Positions 54,657 to 62,416 are shown, counted from the first letter of the stretch. The stretch: 64,000 nt of DNA from Pseudomonas saxonica (GCF_007858365.1 NZ_VFIO01000003.1:1-64000); one strand, 5' to 3'. Notes: generated from the letters alone by a model not told the origin. A program made the numbers and translations.

Positions 54657-55037
54657 TCACTGTAAAATCCGTGGGGTTGGGTGGAGCGTTCGTGACAACC
54701 GCAGGAACTCATGCAGGCTCGAACGACCATTACCCCGCTGAAACGTGGCAAGCACGTAGCGGGAGTTCTCGGTAGTCATCACCCAGAACTTACCCTCGCG
54801 TTCGACCTTCAAGACGTCTGAAGTACGAATCAGATGACCATCGCCGAATCGACCGTACTGGTCTTTTCGCTTGTGGCCAAAAACCACACCAATACCTGCG
54901 CGCGCCCTGATGGATACTCCGCAAAGGTACGCAGTGACCGGTATGTCGAAGCCCTGCTCTTGAGCCCTTATAATTCGCTTCAGATCAAAATCTGTATGGC
55001 GTTTGCCGTGAAAATTCACATCTAGTGTGTCCAGCAT
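54657..55037 (-). CDS. Hypothetical protein (small island protein 1)
   Basis: A 126-residue basic protein starting at ATG 55,037 with GGAG about 7 nt upstream. It has two beta-rich blocks (V-T-A-Y-L-C-G-V, F-W-V-M-T-T-E-N-S-R-Y-V-L-A-T-F) and a Gly/Arg-rich loop. I recognise no family. W-V-M-T-T-E-N-S-R-Y resembles the end of the 55,629 protein, so the two could be distant relatives. It is the last of three minus-strand genes in a row. Confidence 0.6.
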   Translation of the reverse strand: MLDTLDVNFHGKRHTDFDLKRIIRAQEQGFDIPVTAYLCGVSIRARAGIGVVFGHKRKDQYGRFGDGHLIRTSDVLKVEREGKFWVMTTENSRYVLATFQRGNGRSSLHEFLRLSRTLHPTPRILQ

Positions 55038-55127
55038 CGTTGGGCTCCGGTTGCGGTCTGTATGGAGTTATCAAGAATTGCACACGCAACCAGGCGCGCT
55101 GGTATCGTGGGGGATTACTGGTAAATT

Positions 55128-55574
55128 TCAGGCTGATCGAATCATGCTTGAGAGAAAGACGGGCCTCAGGTTGGCCAGCGCTTCAATCTTGAAGTCTCGC
55201 TGGTGTGAGGTGTGATACACCGCCCCCTTAGCCACTTCCAGCAAGCAAACCTCAGAACCAGACCTGTCCTCACCTACGGTTACTCTAGTTAACCGCTCCA
55301 TCTGCCAGCCTCCGGACTTATTCATCCAAGATGGCGTCACAGCCATAATCTCGGTGATAGCTAAATCCGCACCTTGGCTTACCAACATTTTTTGAAGCTG
55401 GTGGGTGTCGTCAATCATCACCGCGCACTCGCTGAGCCGACCCTCGTTTTCGACGCTAAGGGTTAAGTGATACCAAGGCGTTCGGAGCAGCCTTGAGACT
55501 CCGCGCCAATGGGACACGCCTTCCCCGAACATTCCTGGGACGCCTATCAGGTCGTTGTCTAAGGTTCTGAACAT
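55128..55574 (-). CDS. Hypothetical protein (small island protein 2)
   Basis: A 148-residue protein from ATG 55,574, with GAGGCG upstream; the TTG four codons earlier is less likely. It has M-I-D-D-T-H-Q-L-Q-K-M-L and a beta-rich centre (R-L-T-R-V-T-V-G-E-D-R). No motif gives a function. It lies between the two other small proteins on the same strand, so an operon of three is probable. Confidence 0.6.
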   Translation of the reverse strand: MFRTLDNDLIGVPGMFGEGVSHWRGVSRLLRTPWYHLTLSVENEGRLSECAVMIDDTHQLQKMLVSQGADLAITEIMAVTPSWMNKSGGWQMERLTRVTVGEDRSGSEVCLLEVAKGAVYHTSHQRDFKIEALANLRPVFLSSMIRSA

Positions 55575-55628
55575 GTGTCGCCTCAAGCTGCTGGAGCACG
55601 TCAGTTGCCCAGCAGAACCGGTGGGTAA

Positions 55629-56054
55629 TCAGAAAAGGGAAAATATCGCTTCGATAGAAGCAGACTTACGATGGCCTGGCCCGAGCAAGACGTAGACGGA
55701 GTTGCGTGTGGCAAACAGGAAGCCCTCTTCGAAGGTCGTACCCATACTTGAGCGCACCCAATGACCAGGCTCGAAACGGCGCTGCTCATCCTCCACGACT
55801 TTGTGGGCAAACATAAACATTGGCTGGCAGCCTGCAGCGGTTACTTTTGCTCGCTCTTCGTCGGTGACGATGGCGTCGAGGATTGTCCATTCTTCTACGG
55901 CGCAGAGGGGCATCCATTTGTAGCGCTTTCTGGCTGCAGCCATCACGGCTTCGAGACCCAGGTCAGAACCCATCAGGCTGACACCGGGATCGCCCAGCAG
56001 ACCGTCTTGAATGGGACTATCCACGTCCACCTCCCCGATCACTGAATTTTTCAT
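55629..56054 (-). CDS. Hypothetical protein, DUF6957-like
   Basis: This 141-residue protein ends in F-E-P-G-H-W-V-R-S-S, then F-L-F-A-T-R-N-S-V-Y-V-L-L-G-P-G-H-R-K. That C-terminal block is common to small proteins carried by Pseudomonas integrative elements and plasmids (DUF6957-type, from memory). No enzymatic residues are evident. First gene of the three-gene minus-strand cluster; the HTH gene at 56,211 is divergent, 156 bp away. Confidence 0.55.
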   Translation of the reverse strand: MKNSVIGEVDVDSPIQDGLLGDPGVSLMGSDLGLEAVMAAARKRYKWMPLCAVEEWTILDAIVTDEERAKVTAAGCQPMFMFAHKVVEDEQRRFEPGHWVRSSMGTTFEEGFLFATRNSVYVLLGPGHRKSASIEAIFSLF

Positions 56055-56210
56055 AAATTGTCAGACCCGTGTCGCTACCAACTCCCCCCAAATGGAGGCT
56101 TTGACCTTAGGAAGCGGGAGTGGAGTTGCCATCACATATACAATAATACCTCATATTGATGTTTATCGGAAACCCTGTGGTATGGCTATATCCTGACTTT
56201 TGGCCAACCC

Positions 56211-56708
56211 ATGCACCTCAAAATTGCCCTAGCCGGCGCCCTAAGGGCTCTTAGGCTGAATCGCCGCTTTCGGTATGAAAAGCTATCTGACGCCAGCGCG
56301 AGATCGAAAATCAGCGCTCTCGAGCGTGGAGAAACGAGTATTACGCTCGAAAAATTTGAAAGCTTGGCTGAAGCACTCGAGATTGATCCGCTTGCCCTGA
56401 TGGCTTTGTGCATGTCTGCACGCCTTGGAACGTCCTACCCTCGCCTCATAGAAGAGGCACTAGAGCAGCTTCGAGCATTTGAAGCTGAGGGGGGTATAGG
56501 GCTGCTAGCAGAGCAATTCGCGGATGGAGCGCTGATTCAGCGTACGCGTGGAAAACCTCAGAAAATTGAAAACCTCGAGGCCGTCAGGAAGCTCAAGGCG
56601 GAAGGTATGACACAAGCGCAGATCGCTCAGGAATTGGGTTTCTCCCCTAGCGTTGTCAATCGTCACTGGAAGCGGATTTTGAGCCAGGAGCAGCAGGTCA
56701 ATCGATAG
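56211..56708 (+). CDS. XRE-type regulator with a second C-terminal HTH
   Basis: This 165-residue protein has an N-terminal XRE-like HTH (A-L-R-A-L-R-L-N-R ... S-K-I-S-A-L-E-R-G-E-T-S-I-T-L-E-K-F-E-S-L-A-E-A-L). After a helical linker comes a resolvase/HTH_38-type HTH (V-R-K-L-K-A-E-G-M-T-Q-A-Q-I-A-Q-E-L-G-F-S-P-S-V-V-N-R-H-W). Two DNA-binding units in one chain suit an island regulator controlling the divergent DUF6957-like operon. It has no ribosome-binding site of note. Confidence 0.8.
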   Translation: MHLKIALAGALRALRLNRRFRYEKLSDASARSKISALERGETSITLEKFESLAEALEIDPLALMALCMSARLGTSYPRLIEEALEQLRAFEAEGGIGLLAEQFADGALIQRTRGKPQKIENLEAVRKLKAEGMTQAQIAQELGFSPSVVNRHWKRILSQEQQVNR

Positions 56709-57047
56709 GCGTGAAGGAGCGTCGCATTTTCGATCACCTACAACTAGCCACTACCGGTCATACGCGCCCGGCATGGGTTGGCTCACTGGCTTAACGAATC
56801 TTGAGGCAACCTCTAACGCGAGCATGTCAATCAACTGTATCCAAGGAGTCGAGCAAATGCTCATTTTCAGGAACCAGGGATCTGACGAGAGGCGAGTTAA
56901 GGAGAGGCTTTAGGCAATTCGGCTAGACGGCGAATCGTGTCATTACGCAAAAAAATAAATCACGGGCCGGCTTGGCCAAGCCGTCGGAGGGGATGGCTCT
57001 TATCTAAGAAAAACCATAAAAAACAGCTAGCTACTGAAGCGAGGATA
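56709..57047. other. Spacer between the HTH gene and tRNA-Arg(CCU)
   Basis: This 339-bp spacer has one possible 18-codon peptide (ATG ~56,856 behind AAGGAG) that I do not call, plus the palindrome at 56,968. No other gene is supported. Confidence 0.45.
56952..56983 (-). terminator. Candidate terminator of the tRNA-Arg(CCU) transcript
   Basis: CGGCTTGGCCAAGCCG at 56,968-56,983 is a perfect palindrome. On the minus strand it is followed by GGCCCGTGATTTATTTTTTT. It is ~65 bp downstream of the tRNA and fits a loosely spaced rho-independent terminator. Confidence 0.55.
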
Positions 57048-57119
57048 TGTCCCCTGCAGGAATCGAACCTGCACCTAGCCCTTAGGAGGGGCTCGTTCTA
57101 TCCGTTGAACTAAGAGGAC
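57048..57119 (-). tRNA. tRNA-Arg(CCU), intact, island-borne, CCA not encoded
   Basis: All stems close: acceptor GTCCTCT/AGGGGAC, D stem GTTC/GAAC, anticodon stem AGCCC/GGGCT with loop CTCCTAA (anticodon CCU), T stem GCAGG/CCTGC with loop TTCGATT; discriminator A. The next bases are TATCC, so CCA must be added by the CCA-adding enzyme. The body differs strongly from the split tRNA-Arg(CCU) at 57,342 and resembles E. coli argW as I remember it. It reads AGG codons. It lies inside the island end and faces away from the island, in line with the interrupted host gene, so it may use the same upstream promoter. Confidence 0.93.
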
Positions 57120-57285
57120 ACGACAGCAGAATTTTCCTTCACATTTGCTTCAAAAACAAGATGAGCGGCAATGCTCACCAATGCGCAGCAAACTCAGACA
57201 GATCCTGACGGAACTAGGCTGAGCTCCCCCAGCAGCAGGGGCTGATGCTCTCTCTCCAATGTGCAGCAGATTTTTGTCCTGATAA

Positions 57286-57342
57286 GAACCTGCAACCTTC
57301 CCCTTAGGAGGGGGATGCTCTATCCAATTGAGCTACTGAGAC
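57286..57342 (-). pseudogene. 5' part of the split tRNA-Arg(CCU) gene (right island junction, attR)
   Basis: The minus strand reads GTCTCAG-TA-GCTC-AATTGGATA-GAGC-A-TCCCC-CTCCTAA-GGGGA with anticodon CCU, then AGGTT-GCAGG-TTC and stops being tRNA (TTATCAGGACA). Nucleotides 1-56 are intact. The 3' third (T-loop to CCA) is at 32,021-32,043. Joined, the halves make a 77-nt tRNA with a perfect acceptor stem and one A-C mismatch in the T stem. Confidence 0.9.
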
Positions 57343-57657
57343 AAATAACGGCGTGCATGGTAACGGGCATCCCTTAATTTGTCATGTCGTCCTTGGGCTT
57401 TTTAACTGTCAGGCGCTGCGCGACAGGGTCCCCTGCCTGAACACTCTGCAGCCAATATCGATACGAACAATAAATCACGCATCACTCACATCGTGCAATT
57501 TGCACTACAGCCAAATGCCATCATTGCAATTTGCAATCCAAGACCCCCTAAAAATTACCGTAACACGCTGTATTTAAAGGATTTTATCGAGAATTCAAGT
57601 TGGCACGAAGACTGCTCTATTAACAGTATTCCGTCCATGCCCTCAGAGGTGGCAGCC
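57343..57657. other. Core spacer: presumed tRNA promoter region
   Basis: This 315-bp stretch has no supported gene. It must hold the minus-strand promoter of the split tRNA gene and the plus-strand promoter of the small gene at 57,658. I could not fix either with confidence. Confidence 0.45.
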
Positions 57658-57897
57658 ATGAATAGCACCCTGATTCTATTAAACGCCGTTGCTCTAGTCG
57701 TGCTGGTGGTTTTTCACTTTCAACCCGTGGCGACCCAGACCGAGCAGACAGCCGATGTGGCTGGCACTTACGAGAAACCTCTGAAGGTCCTGCCCCAACG
57801 CGCCGTTATGTCAGGCAATACCCAGATATCGCCGCAACTGGCCGCCGAACAGGCTGCTGCCATTCAGAACAGCCAAGACGAGCGCTGGGCATTTTAA
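57658..57897 (+). CDS. Small membrane-anchored hypothetical protein
   Basis: A 79-residue protein from ATG 57,658, behind GAGGTGG; the longer frame to 57,493 has no good start. Residues 4-20 form one membrane helix (L-I-L-L-N-A-V-A-L-V-V-L-V-V-F-H-F), then a soluble tail with N-T-Q-I-S-P-Q-L-A-A-E-Q-A. First core gene right of the island; cotranscribed with the next one. Confidence 0.65.
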   Translation: MNSTLILLNAVALVVLVVFHFQPVATQTEQTADVAGTYEKPLKVLPQRAVMSGNTQISPQLAAEQAAAIQNSQDERWAF

Positions 57898-57914
57898 AAA
57901 GAGCGTAAATACTC

Positions 57915-58091
57915 ATGTCAAAAATTGCTTTTGGATTGTTGATGATGGCGTTGTTCAGCCTGGCCCTTGATGTGGTCACTCAGGGAGCGTTTGGCAATGC
58001 GCCTTTAATCGCGGCAGTGGTATTTTTTGCAAGCTGGCTGATGGCGCGAATCATCGGGCGCAGGATCAAGTTCGACCCGCAGTTACGCTGA
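57915..58091 (+). CDS. Small two-helix membrane protein
   Basis: A 58-residue protein (M-S-K-I-A-F-G-L-L-M-M-A-L-F-S ... F-D-P-Q-L-R) with two hydrophobic segments (3-19, 27-44) and a basic R-I-I-G-R-R-I-K end. It begins 17 bp after the previous gene and its stop overlaps the convergent phnN end by nine bases. No function known. Confidence 0.65.
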   Translation: MSKIAFGLLMMALFSLALDVVTQGAFGNAPLIAAVVFFASWLMARIIGRRIKFDPQLR

Positions 58092-58658
58092 GCCTGTTTT
58101 TATGCCCTCATCGATGATGGCCAGGAGTCGTTGCACCGCACTCGACAAGGCTGCCGAGTTGTCCAGCAGGTGAATACGCTCACCGTGTATCGCCTGCGTA
58201 GTCTCAAGAAACGATCGATTTCGCTCAAGCCGGGCGAAGATCTCTTCTCTCGTCTCACGACCACGCGCCAATAAGCGCTGCTGCAAGACCGGGGTTTCAA
58301 CTCGCAACATAATGGGCAACAAGTCAGGGTAACGTTCCCGCGCATGCTTTAAGTGCCCCCGAGACCCGTTGACCAGTACATGGCGACCCGCTCTCAACCA
58401 CTCATCAATCTGCACGGGAATGCCATATTCCAGCCCATTGGCTTGCCAATGCAGGGCAAACGCACCCTGAGCCTTGAGCACCTGAAACTCTTCGACAGAG
58501 ACACCACGCGCCTCCTCCCCCAAAGCCTCCGGGGAGCGGGTGATGACACGTTGAATGACTTCACATCCGCGGCGCGCCAGATAAGGCCGAACCGCGTCAA
58601 TCAGGCTATCCTTGCCGGAGCCCGAGGGGCCCATCAAATAAATAAGTTTGCCTGACAT
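58083..58658 (-). CDS. phnN: Ribose 1,5-bisphosphate phosphokinase
   Basis: This 191-residue P-loop kinase starts at ATG 58,658 behind GGAG; the 17-codon extension is rejected. It has M-G-P-S-G-S-G-K-D-S (Walker A), R-V-I-T-R-S-P and H-W-Q-A-N-G-L-E-Y-G, V-N-G-S-R-G-H-L: PhnN features. It converts ribose 1,5-bisphosphate plus ATP to PRPP, the last step of phosphonate breakdown by C-P lyase. No other phn gene is in the window. Confidence 0.9.
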   Translation of the reverse strand: MSGKLIYLMGPSGSGKDSLIDAVRPYLARRGCEVIQRVITRSPEALGEEARGVSVEEFQVLKAQGAFALHWQANGLEYGIPVQIDEWLRAGRHVLVNGSRGHLKHARERYPDLLPIMLRVETPVLQQRLLARGRETREEIFARLERNRSFLETTQAIHGERIHLLDNSAALSSAVQRLLAIIDEGIKTGSA

Positions 58659-58709
58659 GCTTTGGATCTCCGGGGGCTTGACCGCCCGTATAACTGCGCC
58701 CAACCTCAT

Positions 58710-59026
58710 TGATGTCTACAGGTAAGGGGCCGAGTAATGACTTTCAAGCACATGATGTCGTGCAAATCTATCCGAACGGATATTTTTTAAAGAAAAATGT
58801 AGCGGTATGCCTCAATTCAGCGCACATTTTGATCATGGCTACTGGCATAAAGCCTGTATCCGGTTCAATATTTGTCACAGAATTGACGCCAGGGAAGTGG
58901 CGGATTTGAGGCATGATGCGCGCCTCTTAACAATTCAGGTTGAACATTTGGTCAAAAGGATGGTCATAAGTGCCATCCCGCGGCCAATTCCGAGAACCGC
59001 TCCCCTGAACTAACCGGTTAACTATA
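58710..59026 (+). promoter_or_regulatory. amrZ upstream regulatory region
   Basis: No credible gene. The spacer is where amrZ promoters and autoregulatory sites are expected. Some repeats of GGCA and TTTGGTCAAAAGG were noted; no AmrZ operator was assigned with confidence. Confidence 0.4.
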
Positions 59027-59353
59027 ATGCGCCCATTGAAACAGGCAATTTACTCAAGCCGTACGGCTGACAAGTTCGTCGTACGCCTGCCAGACGGAAT
59101 GCGCGAGCGTATTGCCGAAGTGGCTCGCGAACATCACCGCAGCATGAACTCAGAAATCATTGCTCGACTGGAGCAAAGTCTTATTCAGGAAGGATCCCTG
59201 GGTGATGATCTGAGCATGCGCCTGGACAGCCCAGAGCTTTCCCTGCATGAACGCGAATTGCTGCAACGCTTTCGCCAGCTTTCGCACCGTCAACAAAATG
59301 CACTGGTAGCTCTGATCGCTCACGATGCTGAAGCAGCCGCCAAAGCATCCTGA
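59027..59353 (+). CDS. amrZ: AmrZ/AlgZ ribbon-helix-helix transcription factor
   Basis: This 108-residue protein has the Arc-like ribbon-helix-helix ([17 protein letters not shown] ... [11 protein letters not shown]) and the AmrZ tetramerisation tail ([18 protein letters not shown]). It is near-identical to AmrZ of other pseudomonads as I recall them. It regulates alginate, motility, c-di-GMP and biofilm genes. A 317-bp upstream region provides its promoter; AmrZ represses itself in P. aeruginosa. Confidence 0.95.
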   Translation: MRPLKQAIYSSRTADKFVVRLPDGMRERIAEVAREHHRSMNSEIIARLEQSLIQEGSLGDDLSMRLDSPELSLHERELLQRFRQLSHRQQNALVALIAHDAEAAAKAS

Positions 59354-59361
59354 TCTACCTG

Positions 59362-59398
59362 CCATAAAAAAAGCCAGCTCAGCTGGCTTTTTTTATGG
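59362..59398. terminator. Bidirectional terminator between amrZ and mgtE
   Basis: AAAAAAAGCCAGC-TCA-GCTGGCTTTTTTT is symmetric with A and T tails. It ends amrZ on the plus strand and mgtE on the minus strand. Confidence 0.9.
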
Positions 59399-59421
59399 AC
59401 GTCATTTACGCCTGGGGCGGA

Positions 59422-60864
59422 TCAAAGCAGGAAGATCGTTGCCAACCCAAGGAAGATAAAGAACCCGCCACTGTCTGTCATGGCGGTAATCATGACACTG
59501 GCGCCCATGGCCGGGTCACGCCCCAATTTGGCCAGCGTCATGGGGATCAGTACACCCATAAGCGCAGCCAGCAACAGGTTAAGGGTCATTGCGGCCGTCA
59601 TCACGATCCCAAGCGACCAACTGCCATACAGCATATAGGCCACTACGCCAATCACACCGCCCCACACCAGACCGTTAATCAGGCCCACGGCCAGCTCCTT
59701 GCGCATCAAACGCGAAGTGCTGCCGGTGTTGACCTGATCAAGCGCCATGGCCCGTACGATCATGGTGATGGTCTGGTTGCCGGAGTTGCCGCCAATACCC
59801 GCCACAATGGGCATCAGCGCGGCCAGCGCCACCAGCTTTTCAATGGAACCTTCAAACAGCCCGATAACGCGCGAGGCGATGAACGCCGTCACCAGATTGA
59901 CCGCCAACCAGGCCCAACGGTTACGCAGCGACTTCCAGACTGACGCAAAGATGTCTTCTTCTTCGCGCAAACCCGCCATATTGAGGACTTCGCTTTCGCT
60001 TTCCTCACGAATCAAATCGACCATTTCATCGATGGTCAGACGGCCGATCAGCTTGCCGTTCTTGTCGACCACCGGGGCAGAGATCAAGTCATAACGCTCG
60101 AAGGCTTGCGCAGCATCGTAGGCGTCTTCATCTGGCTGGAAACTCACCGGGTCGCTGGCCATCACATCGACCACTTGCTTTTCGGGATCATTAACCAGCA
60201 AACGCTTGATCGGCAGCACGCCTTTGAGCACGCCGTCATAATCGACCACAAACAGCTTATCGGTATGGCCCGGCAACTCTTTGAGCCGGCGCAGGTAGCG
60301 CAATACCACTTCAAGGCTGACATCCTCGCGGATTGTCACCATCTCGAAGTCCATTAAGGCGCCGACCTGGTTCTCGTTATACGACAGCGCGGAGCGAACA
60401 CGCTCACGCTGCTGGGCATCGAGGGTCTCCATCAGCTCATGGACAACGTCTCGCGGCAGCTCGGGAGCCAGGTCAGCGAGTTCGTCAGCGTCCATCTCCT
60501 TGGCTGCTGCCAGGAGCTCGTGATCGTCCATGTCGGCGATCAGGGTTTCACGTACGGAGTCAGAAACTTCAAGCAGGATGTCGCCATCACGGTCAGCCTT
60601 GACCAGCTGCCAGACCGTTAAACGGTCGTCCAGGGGCAAAGCTTCCAGGATGTAGGCAACGTCCGCGGAGTGCAAGTCTTCGAGCTTGCGCTGGAGTTCA
60701 ACAAGATTTTGCCGATGAACCAGGTTTTCAACCCGGTCATGGTGATGGCCTTCCTGACGATGAGTCAGATCTTCGACCACACGCTGGCGGTTGAGCAGTT
60801 CAATTACTTGAGCAAGACGGCTTTGCAGGCTGTCTTGGGTTTTCTTTACTTCAACTTCGGTCAT
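59422..60864 (-). CDS. mgtE: MgtE-type magnesium transporter
   Basis: This 480-residue protein starts at ATG 60,864, with GGAG upstream. It has the N-terminal MgtE_N helical domain (L-A-D-L-A-P-E-L-P-R-D), two CBS domains (residues ~135-260, ending M-V-D-L-I-R-E-E-S-E) and five TM helices with the pore P-I-V-A-G-I-G-G-N-S-G-N-Q. The cytosolic domains gate Mg2+ influx according to internal Mg2+. Monocistronic. Confidence 0.95.
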   Translation of the reverse strand: MTEVEVKKTQDSLQSRLAQVIELLNRQRVVEDLTHRQEGHHHDRVENLVHRQNLVELQRKLEDLHSADVAYILEALPLDDRLTVWQLVKADRDGDILLEVSDSVRETLIADMDDHELLAAAKEMDADELADLAPELPRDVVHELMETLDAQQRERVRSALSYNENQVGALMDFEMVTIREDVSLEVVLRYLRRLKELPGHTDKLFVVDYDGVLKGVLPIKRLLVNDPEKQVVDVMASDPVSFQPDEDAYDAAQAFERYDLISAPVVDKNGKLIGRLTIDEMVDLIREESESEVLNMAGLREEEDIFASVWKSLRNRWAWLAVNLVTAFIASRVIGLFEGSIEKLVALAALMPIVAGIGGNSGNQTITMIVRAMALDQVNTGSTSRLMRKELAVGLINGLVWGGVIGVVAYMLYGSWSLGIVMTAAMTLNLLLAALMGVLIPMTLAKLGRDPAMGASVMITAMTDSGGFFIFLGLATIFLL

Positions 60865-61395
60865 AGGCGAGCTCCACTCCCAGCAGCAGGGCACGCCGGA
60901 AGGATCAATCAGTCAATTCATGATTGGAAAAACAGGATGCTAAGTAACTACTGGGTAAGTCCATGGAGGTATTCCACAAGCCCCGGCGGGGCTGACGGGC
61001 GCAATCATACACGGCTTAAAAATTAAAGACGCTAAAAATCTCGGCGTTAACAGATGCTTGCGAGGCGTTTTTAGTATTTACCTTGAAAGCTCATATTGCG
61101 ACGAACACCAAACCCGGCAGAGCACATACCCAGGGTCTCGCCGGTGGCCTGAGATACGGGCAACCCATCGCGAACGCTCAATTTGTAACGGTTCTGAGGG
61201 CGAATGCCCCTACATGGTCGCCGATAAAGAGGAAGGTTGGGTGAAGCCGGCTTAAGCCCGACGAAGGTTAACCGCATTTTGCGAACGTTCGGTACTCAGT
61301 CGCAGCTCTCACGCCTGTGTATCTATCCGACATCGCCTTGGCAGGTTAATTCAAGAGCAGTTGCTGCTCACGAAATTTCTTAAATCGCAGACAGC
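60865..61395. other. Spacer between mgtE and the tRNA cluster
   Basis: This ~530-bp core spacer has the mgtE promoter and a 68-codon minus-strand frame (61,071-61,277) which I do not call. No RNA gene was recognised. Confidence 0.4.
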
Positions 61396-61424
61396 AAAAA
61401 GCCCGCACAATGTGCAGGCTTTTT
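61396..61424 (-). terminator. Terminator of the tRNA cluster
   Basis: AAAAAGCCCGCACA / TGTGCAGGCTTTTT with one mismatch and a short loop; it follows the last tRNA-Arg(ACG) on the minus strand. Confidence 0.8.
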
Positions 61425-61430
61425 GGTGTT

Positions 61431-61507
61431 TGGTGCACTCGACAGGATTCGAACCTGTGACCGCTCGGTTCGTAGCCGAGTACTCTATCCAGCTGAGCTA
61501 CGAGTGC
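61431..61507 (-). tRNA. tRNA-Arg(ACG), copy 3
   Basis: A 77-nt tRNA with CCA. Minus strand: GCACTCG acceptor, GCTC/GAGC D stem, CTCGG/CCGAG anticodon stem with loop CTACGAA (anticodon ACG), GTTCGAA T loop, CGAGTGC-A-CCA. Identical to the two copies upstream. Confidence 0.97.
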
Positions 61508-61577
61508 AAGTTGTGTTTGTTAGACCAGACCACCCTGGTTGAAGCAAAGTTAACCGCCGAAGCAACTAACTCTTAAT

Positions 61578-61654
61578 TGGTGCACTCGACAGGATTCGAA
61601 CCTGTGACCGCTCGGTTCGTAGCCGAGTACTCTATCCAGCTGAGCTACGAGTGC
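61578..61654 (-). tRNA. tRNA-Arg(ACG), copy 2
   Basis: A 77-nt sequence identical to copies 1 and 3, with encoded CCA. It begins 147 bp from each neighbour. Confidence 0.97.
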
Positions 61655-61724
61655 AAGTTGTGTTTGTTAGACCAGACCACCCTGGTTGAAGCAAAGTTAA
61701 CTACCGAAGCAACTAACTCTTAAA

Positions 61725-61801
61725 TGGTGCACTCGACAGGATTCGAACCTGTGACCGCTCGGTTCGTAGCCGAGTACTCTATCCAGCTGAGCTACGAGTG
61801 C
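61725..61801 (-). tRNA. tRNA-Arg(ACG), copy 1
   Basis: First of three identical 77-nt genes with encoded CCA. The ACG anticodon is edited to ICG and reads CGU, CGC and CGA. Cotranscription with tRNA-Ser upstream is likely. Confidence 0.97.
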
Positions 61802-61909
61802 ATTTGAAGCTGCGTATTATAGACCGTTAAATCTCTCTGCCAAGCTTTTTTTTCAATAATTTCAACAACTTACTGAAACCGGCTAGATTTGAACGTGCTA
61901 CATAAATAA

Positions 61910-62000
61910 TGGCGGAGAAGGGGGGATTCGAACCCCCGACACCCTTTTGAGATGTACTCCCTTAGCAGGGGAGCGCCTTCGGCCACTCGGCCACCTCTCC
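61910..62000 (-). tRNA. tRNA-Ser(GCU)
   Basis: A 91-nt class II tRNA: GGAGAGG acceptor, TCCCC-type anticodon arm with loop CTGCTAA (anticodon GCU), long variable arm TACATCTCAAAAGGGTGTC, T loop GTTCGAA, CTTCTCC-G-CCA. It reads AGC/AGU. First tRNA of the cluster downstream of csrA. Confidence 0.96.
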
Positions 62001-62061
62001 GCAACACGGGGCGTATAATAACCAGCCTTTTCCCCGTATGCAACTAAAAACTTAAATAAAA

Positions 62062-62250
62062 TTAAAGACTTGGTTCTTCGTCCTTTTCCTTCTTGATCCT
62101 CAGGTAGATTTCCTCACGGTGTACAGCCACTTCCTTGGGGGCATTCACACCTATACGCACTTGGTTTCCTTTAACCCCAAGCACGGTCACCGTAATCTCA
62201 CCATCGCCTATGATCAGGCTTTCCGCGCATCGGCGAGTCAAAATCAGCAT
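62062..62250 (-). CDS. csrA: Carbon storage regulator CsrA/RsmA
   Basis: This 62-residue RNA-binding dimer ([33 protein letters not shown]) has the essential Arg44-equivalent. It binds GGA motifs in mRNA leaders and represses translation under Gac/Rsm control. Gene order lysC - csrA - tRNA is conserved in Pseudomonas. Confidence 0.97.
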   Translation of the reverse strand: MLILTRRCAESLIIGDGEITVTVLGVKGNQVRIGVNAPKEVAVHREEIYLRIKKEKDEEPSL

Positions 62251-62382
62251 ACGTTTCTCCTCACGCTATTCAATTCAGGGACAACAGTCTGCAAAAAAAA
62301 GGGGCTTGGGACTACTAGCTAAATAGCTATAGCCCGCTGCCCCAAGTATTGACCAACATGACGGAGTGCGTTCATGCAGATC

Positions 62383-62416
62383 AAAAAAACAAAGGGCGCG
62401 GATCAACCTCGCCCTT
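62383..62416 (-). terminator. Terminator of lysC
   Basis: On the minus strand AAGGGCG / CGCCCTT with an 11-nt loop is followed by TGTTTTTTTG. It begins just after the lysC stop at 62,425. Confidence 0.85.

Larger units (their letters stand above)
32041..57285. mobile_element. Integrated genomic island in tRNA-Arg(CCU), about 25.2 kb, defence-rich, integrase lost
   Basis: The boundaries are set by the two halves of a tRNA-Arg(CCU) gene. The halves share only GGTTC at the break. Island-side sequences next to the break, read on the minus strand, are TGTCCCGATTA (left end) and TTATCAGGACA (right end). Joined in a circle they would flank TGGTTC as imperfect inverted arms (9 of 11 positions), the layout of a tyrosine-recombinase core site. 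Cargo covers CBASS, several nuclease-like genes and a second tRNA-Arg(CCU). GC and codon use vary along the block and are mostly lower than the flanks. No integrase, relaxase or conjugation gene remains, so it looks immobile alone. Confidence 0.85.
61431..61801. repeat. 147-bp tandem array of tRNA-Arg(ACG) units
   Basis: Starts at 61,431, 61,578 and 61,725 are exactly 147 bp apart. The ~70-bp spacers are also nearly identical (AAGTTGTGTTTGTTAGACC, then ACCCTGGTTGAAGCAAAG); they differ at CCGCC versus CTACC. This is recent unit duplication. Confidence 0.95.

Noticed and set aside
57261..57342. Second complete tRNA-Arg(CCU)
   Set aside because: The T-loop breaks after TTC, and the following bases cannot form the T stem or acceptor stem.
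61071..61277. 68-codon minus-strand frame before the tRNA cluster
   Set aside because: No ribosome-binding site or family; codon use not like neighbours.
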